From Pseudothioclava nitratireducens (GTDB lineage: Bacteria; Pseudomonadota; Alphaproteobacteria; Rhodobacterales; Rhodobacteraceae), in assembly GCF_029210495.1 (NCBI RefSeq), contig NZ_JARGDK010000004.1, positions 186,001 through 250,000 of the forward strand: DNA of 64,000 nt, written 5' to 3'. This document shows positions 13,077 through 20,439 of the stretch, in pieces; within the stretch, counting starts at the first letter, position 1, and every line of letters starts with the position of its first letter. Position numbers and translations under genes: made by a program. A model generated the notes under the pieces. That model saw only the letters and a program-made list of their open reading frames with translations. It was not told where the DNA came from and did no database searches.

Positions 13077-14071
13077 CGACGTCTCCGTTGGGCTGAAATG
13101 GCGCCGGGGACCGGGGCGGGCAGGCCAAGGGCGCTGCGGTCGGCCTGTCCGGCGGGGGTTGCGGTACGAGTGGCGACGCGCAGTTTGGCCGAGCGTGCGC
13201 GCGGGTTTTCCTCGAGTTCCTCGGCATCCGGACCGATGGCTTTGGACACCTCGACAAAAGCGGGGTCGGCGGCATGCTGAGCAGGCGCATAGCGCGAGCC
13301 GCCGCCCCCCGTCGAGCTGCGCGCCGCCAAGAAGCGTTTGACCACGCGGTCTTCGAGCGAGTGGAAGGTCACGACCGCCAGCTTCCCACCGGGTTTGAGC
13401 GCGCGCTCGGCGGCCTCAAGCCCCTCGATGAGCTGGCCGAACTCGTCATTGACCGCGATCCGGATCGCCTGGAACGACCGGGTCGCGGGATGGCTTTGAC
13501 CGGGCTTCGGGCGCGGCAGGCAGCGCTCGATCACATGGACGAGCTGCTGCGTTGTTTCAAAGGCGTGCGCCTTGCGCGCGTCAACGATGGCGCGGGCGAT
13601 GCGGCGCGAGGCGCGCTCTTCGCCGTAGTGATACAGAATGTCGGCCAGCGTCGTCTCGTCGTCTTCGTTGACGATGTCCGCCGCCGAACGCCCCTCTTGC
13701 GACATGCGCATGTCGAGCGGCCCGTCACGCAGGAAGGAAAAGCCGCGCTCGGCCTGATCGAGCTGCATCGAAGACACGCCGAGATCGAGCACGACCCCAT
13801 CGAGCAGGTCGGCTGAATAGGTGTCGAGTTCGGAGAAGGTGCCTTCGACCAGCTCCAGCCGGTCGCCATATTGGTCACGCCACGAAGCCGCCATCTCGAA
13901 GACCATCGGATCGCGGTCGACACCGATCACTTTGTCGGCGCCCGCCTCCAGAAGTCCGCGCGTATAGCCGCCCGCCCCGAAGGTGCCATCAAGCCATAGG
14001 CCAGAGACAGGCGCGACCGCTTTCAGAAGCGGTCGCAGAAGAACGGGGATATGGGGGGCGGCAGCGCTCAT
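13073..14071 (-). CDS. rsmH: 16S rRNA (cytosine1402-N4)-methyltransferase RsmH (MraW)
   Basis: RsmH methylates N4 of C1402 in 16S rRNA using S-adenosylmethionine. The 332-residue protein begins with [13 protein letters not shown], then the SAM-binding motif [19 protein letters not shown] and DRDP. The [19 protein letters not shown] and [21 protein letters not shown] motifs are diagnostic. It starts 3 nt after mraZ and overlaps ftsL by 4 nt. The position as second gene of dcw is standard. Confidence 0.98.
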   Translation of the reverse strand: MSAAAPHIPVLLRPLLKAVAPVSGLWLDGTFGAGGYTRGLLEAGADKVIGVDRDPMVFEMAASWRDQYGDRLELVEGTFSELDTYSADLLDGVVLDLGVSSMQLDQAERGFSFLRDGPLDMRMSQEGRSAADIVNEDDETTLADILYHYGEERASRRIARAIVDARKAHAFETTQQLVHVIERCLPRPKPGQSHPATRSFQAIRIAVNDEFGQLIEGLEAAERALKPGGKLAVVTFHSLEDRVVKRFLAARSSTGGGGSRYAPAQHAADPAFVEVSKAIGPDAEELEENPRARSAKLRVATRTATPAGQADRSALGLPAPVPGAISAQRRRR

Positions 14072-14074
14072 GAT

Positions 14075-14575
14075 CTACCTCGGCAAGGGCGGCAGATTGA
14101 CGAGCGGGTCGTAATTGCGCGGCCGGGTCTGGCTGCGCTCGGCATTGCGGGCGGCCTGTTCGGCCTCATAGGCCTCGGGGTCCCAGATCTTGAAGCTGGT
14201 CCCTGCCGAGACGAAGAACGCCTCTTTCGACAGGCCGATCTTCTCGCGCAGCTTTTGCGGCAGGACGAGGCGACCGTCATCGTCGATCTGCGCCTCATGC
14301 GACTGCCCATACATCAATTCTTCGATTTCCTCGCGCTCGACCGAGCCGCGCTGCATCAGGTCGATCTGCTCGTCGATCTCGGCGATGGCTTCCATCGTGT
14401 AGACCTCGAGCCAGTTCTGCTCGGGACCGCCATAGACGATGACGATATTGGCGCGGGAGCCGGTGGACCAGTCGGGATCGCAGGCTTCAATGACACGGCG
14501 AAATGAGGCGGGGATGGAAACGCGACCTTTCGCGTCCACCTTGAATGTCTCCGAACCTCTGAACCGGCGTGCCAA
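14075..14575 (-). CDS. mraZ: Transcriptional regulator MraZ (AbrB-like), TTG start
   Basis: MraZ is a DNA-binding repressor of the dcw cluster with two AbrB-like half-domains per chain. The product is 166 residues; FKVDAKGRVSIPASFRR (first half-domain) and QIDDDGRLVLPQKLREK (second) are the two signatures. I place the start at the TTG at 14575, giving M-A-R-R-F-R-G like the family N-terminus, 9 nt after AGGAG. A TTG at 14596 is also in frame but lies upstream of that site and would put the candidate operator (14591-14605) partly inside the gene. Confidence 0.93.
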   Translation of the reverse strand: MARRFRGSETFKVDAKGRVSIPASFRRVIEACDPDWSTGSRANIVIVYGGPEQNWLEVYTMEAIAEIDEQIDLMQRGSVEREEIEELMYGQSHEAQIDDDGRLVLPQKLREKIGLSKEAFFVSAGTSFKIWDPEAYEAEQAARNAERSQTRPRNYDPLVNLPPLPR

Positions 14576-14590
14576 ACGCGCGATCTCCTG

Positions 14591-14605
14591 TCCCAATCAT
14601 CCCCA
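14591..14605 (-). promoter_or_regulatory. Candidate MraZ operator (TGGGN-N5-TGGGN)
   Basis: On the minus strand the sequence is TGGGGATGATTGGGA, two TGGGN boxes separated by exactly 5 nt. That is the spacing described for MraZ-binding repeats in Escherichia coli. It sits immediately upstream of the mraZ ribosome binding site, where autorepression would be expected. Only two exact boxes are visible; further TGGG-like boxes upstream are out of register. Confidence 0.5.
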
Positions 14606-15214
14606 CCCGTGGCCGAATAGGAAAACGGCGGATCGGGCTGCTGCCACTGCCCAATCCGCCGCCCTCGTCCCATCTCTGGGTATGTCCGACTGCGCGCGCC
14701 ACCTGGGGGGATGTCTGCTCGCTCGCGCGCCGGATCTCTCTTTTCAGAAGCGAAGGTCTGTATGAAACCTGCTCTTTTCGCCGTGAGGTCTTGGTGCCTC
14801 TTGGAAGTTTTTTATTTCCGCTTCCGATGCACAAGGGATGCCATGGGATTTCACGGGAAGCAATAGGAATTTCACCCACCAATCGGGAATATCTGGTGCG
14901 AAGAGGTCAGATGAAACAACATATTGGGCCAAAATCACACACAGATTAACCACAAATAGTGCCACACATCATCGTCACATCTAGATGTAGGCACTCCAGT
15001 GCCATCCCACGCTTTCCCATTTTCAGACGATTTTTTTGCCAAAAGGCGGCGATTTCACCCCGCAATGCGCGAAATCACTCGGAAACACGGCGCGTCACGG
15101 CCCGGTGATTCGTCGTGAGGGCCGCGCGGGAAGCACTTTTCCCGCGAATTCCCATGAGACCCGTCGGCACCCACGATTCAGCGCCATGAATTCCCGTCAC
15201 CCACCCACAAGAAG
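14606..15214. other. Long non-coding upstream region of mraZ
   Basis: About 600 nt without a supportable gene, noticeably more A+T-rich at 14740-15030 than the surrounding genes. It must contain the dcw promoter(s) on the minus strand. I looked for a -35/-10 pair and found no match good enough to report. Short open frames here lack ribosome binding sites and family motifs. Confidence 0.5.
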
Positions 15215-15250
15215 CAAAAAAGGGCGGCGCCGCTCCGGCACCGCCCTTCG
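15215..15250 (-). terminator. Intrinsic terminator of the mrp/apbC gene
   Basis: Inverted repeat AAGGGCGG (15220-15227) and CCGCCCTT (15241-15248). On the minus strand the stem is followed by a T run (CTTTTTTGC). It lies 24 nt beyond the apbC stop and ends that leftward transcript. Confidence 0.85.
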
Positions 15251-15273
15251 TCTTCAGAATGATCTCTGGCGCG

Positions 15274-16335
15274 TCAGACTACGCCCGCACCGATCAGCTT
15301 GGCCGCGATAGCCGCATAGGCCTCGGCCGCGGCCCCACCCTGCGCCGCCGCTGGCGTGCCCGCATCGCCCGCGAGCCGCACATCGAGATCGAGAGGCAAC
15401 TCGCCCAGATAGGGCAGGTTCAGCCGTTCAGCCTCGGCCCCGACCCCGCCATGACCAAAGAGATGCGCCTCATGGCCGCAATTCGGACAGGTATAGGTCG
15501 ACATGTTCTCGATCAGCCCCATCACCGGCGTGCCCAGCCGGCGGAACATATCGAGCGCCTTCTTGGCGTCGAGCAGCGCCACGTCCTGGGGCGTCGAGAC
15601 GATGATCGCGCCATCGAGTTTGGTTTTCTGACAGAGCGAAAGCTGAATGTCGCCCGTGCCCGGCGGCAGGTCGATCACCAGCACGTCGAGCGGCCCGTAA
15701 TGGTCCCAGGCCACCTGCCCCAGCATCTGTTGCAGCGCCCCCATCAGCATCGGCCCGCGCCAGATGACCGCTTCATCCTCCTTGAGCATAAGGCCGATCG
15801 ACATCAGCGTGACGCCATGCGCCTGAAGCGGGATGATCGTCTTGCCATCGGGCGAGGCCGGGCGCTTGTTCACCCCCATCATGCGCGGCTGCGACGGGCC
15901 ATAGATATCCGCGTCAAGCAGCCCGACCTTCTTGCCCGCCCGCGCGAGCGCGACGGCGAGGTTGGAGCTGACCGTCGATTTGCCGACGCCGCCCTTGCCG
16001 GACCCGACCGCGATGATCGTCTTGACGCCCGCCACCGGCAGCGGCCCGGCCTGCGGCGTCGGATGGCCGCCGATCTTGGGCCCGCCCATCCCTTGCGGCG
16101 GGCCGGAGGGCACCACGATGGTCACCGAACCGACACCCGGCACGGCGCGCACCGCCGCTTCGAGCGTGGGCTTGATCGCCGCAAGCGCCTCGGGCCCCGC
16201 GCCCTCCAGCACGAAGCGCACCACCCCCGCCTCGACCGCGAGCGCGCGGACGAAATCGCGACTCACCGGATCGCCGCCATCGGGGAATTTGACCTGCTTC
16301 AGAGCCTCCAGAACCTGCTCTTTTGTAACAGTCAT
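15274..16335 (-). CDS. apbC: Mrp/ApbC family iron-sulfur cluster carrier ATPase
   Basis: A P-loop NTPase thought to bind and deliver Fe-S clusters to apoproteins. The start at 16335 (MTVTKEQVLEALKQVKFPDG) follows GGAG and gives 353 residues. Residues 1-80 form the DUF59/MIP18-like domain. The deviant Walker A GSGKGGVGKST lies near residue 120, and a C-terminal ENMSTYTCPNCGHE carries the CxxC that binds the cluster. It is a single gene with its own terminator, divergent from the DUF1127 gene. Confidence 0.95.
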   Translation of the reverse strand: MTVTKEQVLEALKQVKFPDGGDPVSRDFVRALAVEAGVVRFVLEGAGPEALAAIKPTLEAAVRAVPGVGSVTIVVPSGPPQGMGGPKIGGHPTPQAGPLPVAGVKTIIAVGSGKGGVGKSTVSSNLAVALARAGKKVGLLDADIYGPSQPRMMGVNKRPASPDGKTIIPLQAHGVTLMSIGLMLKEDEAVIWRGPMLMGALQQMLGQVAWDHYGPLDVLVIDLPPGTGDIQLSLCQKTKLDGAIIVSTPQDVALLDAKKALDMFRRLGTPVMGLIENMSTYTCPNCGHEAHLFGHGGVGAEAERLNLPYLGELPLDLDVRLAGDAGTPAAAQGGAAAEAYAAIAAKLIGAGVV

Positions 16336-16675
16336 GTGAAATCTCCGCGCTGTTCCGTGTCCGGGCCTGACTGTGACCAATTCCCCCCGGAGAACAAGGG
16401 GGGCGCGACAAAGTTATCCGCCGGACTCGATTTTTCCCAACGGGTCAAAGGCTTGCATGACGTGAACGTAAGGTCACCGCAGCGCGCGCAGGGCGCACCC
16501 GGAATTAGGTCAGCAACCGTTATGCATTTTCTGCATGGCGGCATTGAGCCTGCGACCCATTGTGCAGTTGCAGCATTGGAGCCATGTTAGCCCCAACAGC
16601 GCATCAAGCGCGATCAGTGACACGCCGCTCAAGGTCCTCCCCCCGAGGCGGCACATCGTTAGAAGGTTCAAGATT
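16336..16675. other. 340-nt divergent intergenic region between apbC and the DUF1127 gene
   Basis: It contains the apbC ribosome binding site at its left end and the candidate stress promoter at 16560-16589 that drives the DUF1127-sRNA operon. A TGCAT-rich stretch at 16520-16580 contains imperfect repeats of TGCAT/TGCAG. No coding sequence is supported. Confidence 0.5.
16560..16589 (+). promoter_or_regulatory. Candidate heat-shock sigma (RpoH-type) promoter of the DUF1127-sRNA operon
   Basis: TTGTGC at 16560-16565, a 16-nt spacer, then CCATGTTA at 16582-16589. The downstream box fits the CCATNT core of RpoH promoters; the distance from TTG to CCAT is 22 nt against 21 in the E. coli dnaK promoter. 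In Rhodobacter sphaeroides the homologous operon is driven by RpoHI/RpoHII. Tentative: one site read by eye. Confidence 0.4.
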
Positions 16676-16879
16676 ATGGCTCTCGTCCATGACACCCGCA
16701 CCGCCGAGTTCGGCATCGCAAATCTCTTCGCCGGCATCGCCGACGCAATCGCCCGCCGCAAAGTCTATCGTCAGACCCTGCGCGAGCTGAACGCGCTCTC
16801 GACCCGCGAACTCGACGATCTGGGCATCCATCGTTCGATGGTGACCCGCGTGGCCTACGAAGCGGCCTACGGCAAATAA
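16676..16879 (+). CDS. Small DUF1127 protein (CcaF1-like), first gene of the CcsR sRNA operon
   Basis: A 67-residue basic protein. The DUF1127 core (residues about 29-55) reads KVYRQTLRELNALSTRELDD followed by LGIHRSMV. Before it is an amphipathic helix, FGIANLFAGIADAIARR. The ATG at 16676 follows AGAAGG. In R. sphaeroides the equivalent gene (RSP_6037, CcaF1) is the first gene of the CcsR1-4 operon, and its product is reported to bind RNA and affect maturation of those sRNAs. Here a hairpin array of the same loop type begins 13 nt after the stop codon. The RNA-binding role is inferred from that homologue and from the shared context. Confidence 0.88.
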   Translation: MALVHDTRTAEFGIANLFAGIADAIARRKVYRQTLRELNALSTRELDDLGIHRSMVTRVAYEAAYGK

Positions 16880-16892
16880 GATTACCCTTCCA

Positions 16893-16961
16893 GAGGCTCC
16901 TCCTCCTCCCTGAGCCTCGGAAATCGGCGACACCCTCCTCCTCCTCCCTGAGGGTGTCGCC
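16893..16961 (+). ncRNA. CcsR-like unit 1 (hairpins 1-2)
   Basis: Hairpin 1: 16893-16899 pairs with 16912-16918 (7 bp), loop 16900-16911. Hairpin 2: 16926-16937 pairs with 16950-16961 (12 bp), loop 16938-16949. Both loops are CTCCTCCTCCCT, and 7 nt separate the stems. A 49-nt linker leads to unit 2. Confidence 0.85.
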
Positions 16962-17010
16962 ACGAAATACCGGCCCCGGGATCGTGATGATCCATGCCGG
17001 ATGTCCGATG

Positions 17011-17084
17011 CGACGGCCTCCTCCTCCTCCCTGAGGCCGACGTGATGAAGGCGGCGCCCTCCTCCTCCTCCCTGAGGGCGCCGC
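17011..17084 (+). ncRNA. CcsR-like unit 2 (hairpins 3-4)
   Basis: Hairpin 3: 17011-17020 with 17033-17042 (one A-A mismatch), loop 17021-17032. Hairpin 4: 17051-17061 with 17074-17084 (11 bp), loop 17062-17073. Both loops are CTCCTCCTCCCT. A second 49-nt linker follows; linker 1 and linker 2 have equal length but no obvious sequence identity. Confidence 0.85.
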
Positions 17085-17133
17085 ACTTCAGCCCGGACCA
17101 GCGCTCACGGGCCCCTGGCCCATGGTTACGAAA

Positions 17134-17200
17134 GGCCCCTCCTCCTCCCTGGGCCAATCGTTCCCGGCGGTGACCTCCTCCTCCTCCCTGAGGTCACCGC
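17134..17200 (+). ncRNA. CcsR-like unit 3 (hairpins 5-6)
   Basis: Hairpin 5: 17134-17138 with 17151-17155 (5 bp, the shortest full-loop stem), loop 17139-17150. Hairpin 6: 17167-17177 with 17190-17200 (11 bp), loop 17178-17189. Both loops are CTCCTCCTCCCT. In units 1-3 the second stem is always longer than the first. Confidence 0.85.
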
Positions 17201-17213
17201 TACCTTCTTCCCC

Positions 17214-17283
17214 TGCCCCACCTCCTCCCGGGGCGCATAAAGGGGATCGCGGCGCCGCTTCATCCTCCTCCCGAGGTGGCGCC
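17214..17283 (+). ncRNA. CcsR-like unit 4 (hairpins 7-8, variant loops)
   Basis: Hairpin 7: 17215-17219 with 17230-17234 (5 bp plus a U-G at 17214-17235), loop ACCTCCTCCC. Hairpin 8: 17251-17261 with 17273-17283, with two G-U pairs, loop ATCCTCCTCCC. Both loops are shorter than the other eight (10 and 11 nt), so this unit is the most diverged, but the CCTCCTCCC core is kept. Confidence 0.75.
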
Positions 17284-17296
17284 AGCACATACCGAC

Positions 17297-17370
17297 GGCC
17301 TCCTCCTCCTCCCTGAGGCCCAAGGTTCTGAACGGCGGCGCCCCTCCTCCTCCCTGGGTGCCGCCGTTTT
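17297..17370 (+). ncRNA. CcsR-like unit 5 (hairpins 9-10), ending in a terminator
   Basis: Hairpin 9: 17297-17302 with 17315-17320 (6 bp), loop 17303-17314. Hairpin 10: 17331-17343 with 17356-17368 (13 bp, one G-U), loop 17344-17355. Both loops are CTCCTCCTCCCT. The last stem is followed by TTTT (17367-17370), so hairpin 10 probably doubles as the operon's intrinsic terminator. Confidence 0.85.
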
Positions 17371-17444
17371 CAGTTCCAGAGCGCCCTTGCCATCGCCCCC
17401 CGGAACAGGGCATCACCGGGAACAGGCGCGAAAGGGACAAACCG

Positions 17445-18242
17445 ATGCTCTCCTACCAGCACATCTATCACGCGGGGAATCTGGCGGACGTGCACAAGCA
17501 CGCGCTGATGGCGGTGATGCTCGACTACCTGACGCGCAAGGACAAACCGCTCTCCTATATCGAGACCCATGCCGGGCGCGGGCTTTATCAGCTCGACGCG
17601 GCAGAGGCGCTCAAGACCGGCGAGGCGGCGCAGGGCATCGAGAAGGTGCGCGGGCTTGGCTGGTTCGCGCCCGACCACCCCTATATGCGCGCCCTCGACG
17701 CGGTGACCGCCGCGCATGGGCCGCGCGCCTATCCCGGCTCACCGCTGCTGGCCGCAAACCTGCTGCGCCCGGTGGATGCGATCCATCTGTGCGAATTGCA
17801 CCCGCGCGAATTCGCGGCCCTGCGTGAGGCGATGGCCCCGCATGGGGGGATCTTCCACCAGAAGGACGGCTTGCAGATGGCGCTGGCTCTGGCGCCGCCC
17901 ACGCCCCGGCGCGGCATCATGCTGATCGACCCCTCCTACGAGGTGAAATCCGACTATGAGGCCCTGCCGCGCCTGATCTCGCAGGTCGCGCGGAAATGGA
18001 ATGTCGGGGTGATCGCGCTTTGGTATCCGATCCTCGCCGCCCATGTGCCGATCGCGCGCACGCAGGTGGCAATGGTGCGCGCCCTGCGCGAAATGCACCC
18101 CGATATCTTCATTCACGAGGTTCGCTTCCCGCCCGCCCGCGAGGGACACGGGATGGTGGGTTCGGGCATGGCGATCCTCAATGCGCCGTGGGGAATCGAG
18201 GGCGAGGCACAACGGCTGAGCAAGCTCTACGCCGCGCTCTGA
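17445..18242 (+). CDS. rlmJ: 23S rRNA (adenine2030-N6)-methyltransferase RlmJ
   Basis: RlmJ methylates N6 of A2030 in 23S rRNA. The start at 17445 (MLSYQHIYHAGNLADVHKH) matches the family N-terminus, with AAAGGG upstream; the frame is open further left but there it covers the sRNA terminator. The 265-residue product has the ETHAGRGLYQLDA SAM motif, the YPGSPLLAANLLRP segment, and the DPSYE variant of the catalytic DPPYE-type motif near residue 163. Length fits the family (about 280). It stands alone between the sRNA array and the acyltransferase. Confidence 0.95.
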   Translation: MLSYQHIYHAGNLADVHKHALMAVMLDYLTRKDKPLSYIETHAGRGLYQLDAAEALKTGEAAQGIEKVRGLGWFAPDHPYMRALDAVTAAHGPRAYPGSPLLAANLLRPVDAIHLCELHPREFAALREAMAPHGGIFHQKDGLQMALALAPPTPRRGIMLIDPSYEVKSDYEALPRLISQVARKWNVGVIALWYPILAAHVPIARTQVAMVRALREMHPDIFIHEVRFPPAREGHGMVGSGMAILNAPWGIEGEAQRLSKLYAAL

Positions 18243-18398
18243 CCCCGACAGGGGCGGCGCGAATTCGGGATGCGCGCTGAAAATCCAAGCATCCATGGTG
18301 TTCATCCACAACCACAAGTTGTGATTTTCTTTCCGTAAGGTCAAATCACGCCGGTCTTGTGTAGGATGGTCCGGTTCGAGATCGAACGGAGGACGCCT

Positions 18399-19502
18399 GT
18401 GGCCCTGACGACCAGACAGACGACCGACCGACGCCCGACACCCGGGACGCGCCCCGAACTCTCCCCACCGCCGCGGGGGCGGGAGCGGATCGCATGGCTC
18501 GATGTTGCAAAAGGCGGGTCCATCCTCATGGTCGCCTTCTTTCACGCCTGCTGGTCGCTCGAACAGGCCGGGCTGAGTCATCCGCTTCTGGACCAGATCA
18601 ACGCCGCCGGACGGCCGATCCGCATGCCGATGTTCTTTCTGATCTCGGGGATGTTTGCGGCGCGGCTGATGGCACGGGACTGGCGCACGGTGCTCTCGCG
18701 GCGCTGCGGAATGCTGGGGGCTCTTTTTGTGATCTGGACCGTCATCATCACCCTCTTCACCCATCTGAGCGGGCTGGAAGGCGGCGGGCTGTCGCGGGCG
18801 CTGAGCGAACTGGCGCGCGCGCTGTATGATCCCAGCACGGCACTGTGGTTTCTCTGGGCGCTGGTGATCTACACAGCGCTCACACGGGCGCTGTGGTCCG
18901 TGAGGCCGCTGGCGCTGGGGCTGGGTCTGCTCGCGTTTGTCTATGCGCGGGGACTCGATACCCCGCTGAGCTGGACCCAGATCAACCTGCTCTCCTATCT
19001 GGTCTTCTTCGTCGCGGGGGCGTGGTTTGGCCCGTGGATCGTGCGGCTGGTGACGGGACGCATGCCCTCGGCCCTGGCGATTGCCGCGCTGTTTCCGCTT
19101 TGGGCCTGGCTCTTGCAGGGCCAGACCGAGCAAAGCGTCGCACGCGCCGTCTTCGCGTTGCTTGGCTCTGTCAGCGGGGTGATGATCGGGCTTCTGGTGG
19201 CGCGCGCGATCAGCGCGGTGGCCCCGATGCGCGCACTCTTTGTCATGCTGGGGCGCAACACGCTGCCGATCTATGTGCTGCACCTGACAGCGGAACGGCT
19301 GATCGTGGCGGGGGTCGCGCCCAGCCTGTCGCCCGCGCTACCGGTTCTGGCCCCGGCGGCTATCATGCTCACCATCCTTGGCGTTGCGATCAGCCTTTGG
19401 CTGCATCGGTTGAGCCGCAACACCCGCGCCGCGTGGCTGTTCGCGCCCAGCCTGCCACAGCCGCGACCGTTGCTTGCGGGCCTCGGGCGCAAGGGGCCCT
19501 GA
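18399..19502 (+). CDS. Acyltransferase family 3 membrane protein, GTG start
   Basis: A predicted inner-membrane O-acyltransferase of the OafA/OpgC type, which acylates surface sugars. The GTG at 18399 is preceded by GGAGGA at 5 nt; 367 residues result. After a Pro/Arg-rich start the family signature appears: RIAWLDVAKGGSILMVAFFHA with the conserved His, then MPMFFLISGMFAAR. About ten hydrophobic segments follow, ending near LGRNTLPIYVLHL. The sulfotransferase gene begins 3 nt after its stop, so the two probably act on the same product, perhaps an exported polysaccharide or lipid. The substrate cannot be told from sequence. Confidence 0.85.
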   Translation: MALTTRQTTDRRPTPGTRPELSPPPRGRERIAWLDVAKGGSILMVAFFHACWSLEQAGLSHPLLDQINAAGRPIRMPMFFLISGMFAARLMARDWRTVLSRRCGMLGALFVIWTVIITLFTHLSGLEGGGLSRALSELARALYDPSTALWFLWALVIYTALTRALWSVRPLALGLGLLAFVYARGLDTPLSWTQINLLSYLVFFVAGAWFGPWIVRLVTGRMPSALAIAALFPLWAWLLQGQTEQSVARAVFALLGSVSGVMIGLLVARAISAVAPMRALFVMLGRNTLPIYVLHLTAERLIVAGVAPSLSPALPVLAPAAIMLTILGVAISLWLHRLSRNTRAAWLFAPSLPQPRPLLAGLGRKGP

Positions 19503-19505
19503 GCC

Positions 19506-20423
19506 ATGTTCGACCGCCCGTTTCCCGAGATCCAGCCGATTCCGTTTCACGGGCGTGTGCTGTTCCATACCGGCCCGCACAAGACCGGCACCACCACGAT
19601 TCAGGCGTTTCTGGCACGCAATCGCGGACGGTTGCTCGATCAGGGCGTGCTCTACCCCGAGGCCGGTCGGCTGCGGGGCCAGCGCCTCCTGAACCTGCAC
19701 CATCCGCTCGTGGTCTCACTGGCAGAGGCCGATCCGATCACGTTTCAGCACCATGCCGAAGCCATGGCCCGGGAAATCGGACGCACCTATCCCGATACGG
19801 TTCTGATCTCGACCGAGGCGCTTGCGCGCGAGGTGCTGCCCGAAACGGTTTATCCCGCGCTGATCCGCCTCTTTGCCCATGCCAAGCGCGACTGGCTGCT
19901 GTATCTGCGCCGTCAGGACGACCTGCTGGTCTCACTCTATCAGGAGCGGGTGAAGCGCTGCCTGTCATCCTGGCCCGAACGGATCGAGGCCTGCGACCGA
20001 CCGGAACTGCTCGACCATATGTTCCGTATCGAGCAACTGCGCGCGCGCGTGGGCGCAGACACGATCCTCGTGCGCTCCTTCGAGAAAGCCCGTCATCGGC
20101 TGATCGACGCGTTTCTGGAAGATGCCGGGATCGCACCGGACCTGCGCTTCGAGCAGGTCGCGTCGAGCAATGCCTCCCTGCCGCGCGCGACAGTTCAGGC
20201 GCTGCGCTATGCCAATGCCGCCCCCGGCCCGCTGCGGGATGCGGCGCGGTGGGTGACGTGGCGCGGCTTCGGGATGCTCCGGCGCAGCGGGGTTCGGCTG
20301 CGGCGCGGTTCGACGCTGCTCGACAGCGCCGCACGCGAGCGTATCCTCGCGCGCTACCGCGAGAGCAATCGCCAGATTGATGCGCTCTATTTCGACGAGG
20401 ATGGCAGCGGGCTGCCGGTCTGA
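19506..20423 (+). CDS. Sulfotransferase-like protein (PAPS-binding P-loop)
   Basis: A 305-residue cytoplasmic-type protein without signal peptide. Residues about 20-38, FHTGPHKTGTTTIQAFLAR, form the 5'-phosphosulfate-binding loop typical of PAPS-dependent sulfotransferases. DTVLISTEALAREVLPET and the following YLRRQDDLLVSLYQE match the 3'-phosphate-binding region (Arg followed by Ser) of such enzymes. It follows the acyltransferase by 3 nt and ends 16 nt from convergent uvrD. I infer sulfation of a sugar or lipid acceptor; the acceptor is unknown. Confidence 0.75.
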   Translation: MFDRPFPEIQPIPFHGRVLFHTGPHKTGTTTIQAFLARNRGRLLDQGVLYPEAGRLRGQRLLNLHHPLVVSLAEADPITFQHHAEAMAREIGRTYPDTVLISTEALAREVLPETVYPALIRLFAHAKRDWLLYLRRQDDLLVSLYQERVKRCLSSWPERIEACDRPELLDHMFRIEQLRARVGADTILVRSFEKARHRLIDAFLEDAGIAPDLRFEQVASSNASLPRATVQALRYANAAPGPLRDAARWVTWRGFGMLRRSGVRLRRGSTLLDSAARERILARYRESNRQIDALYFDEDGSGLPV

Positions 20424-20439
20424 GCCTTAGAACGGCACG

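Larger units (their letters stand above)
16893..17370 (+). ncRNA. CcsR/cuckoo-type sRNA array: ten hairpins, five two-hairpin units
   Basis: Ten consecutive stem-loops. Eight have the identical 12-nt loop CTCCTCCTCCCT; two (17215-17234 and 17251-17283) have the variants ACCTCCTCCC and ATCCTCCTCCC. Every stem has a different sequence yet pairs, from 5 to 13 bp. Wobble pairs (17257-17277, 17259-17275, 17340-17359) are G-U only if the plus strand is the RNA, so the plus strand is transcribed. The loop is the CCUCCUCCC motif that defines CcsR sRNAs of R. sphaeroides and can pair with Shine-Dalgarno AGGAGG. The array follows the DUF1127 gene directly and ends at a hairpin with a T tract. Confidence 0.9.

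Noticed and set aside
16893-17370. CRISPR-like array or minisatellite
   Set aside because: Only the 12-nt loop is repeated. The flanks are self-complementary stems with different sequences, spacing is irregular and no cas gene is present.
16893-17370. Minus-strand CsrB/RsmZ-type CsrA sponge (GGAGGAGG loops)
   Set aside because: G-U pairs exist only in the plus-strand reading, the terminal T tract is on the plus strand, and the DUF1127 gene precedes the array on that strand.
18300-18330. Small palindrome CACAAGTTGTG before the acyltransferase gene as an operator
   Set aside because: One short site without repeats or a nearby regulator gene; too little to support.
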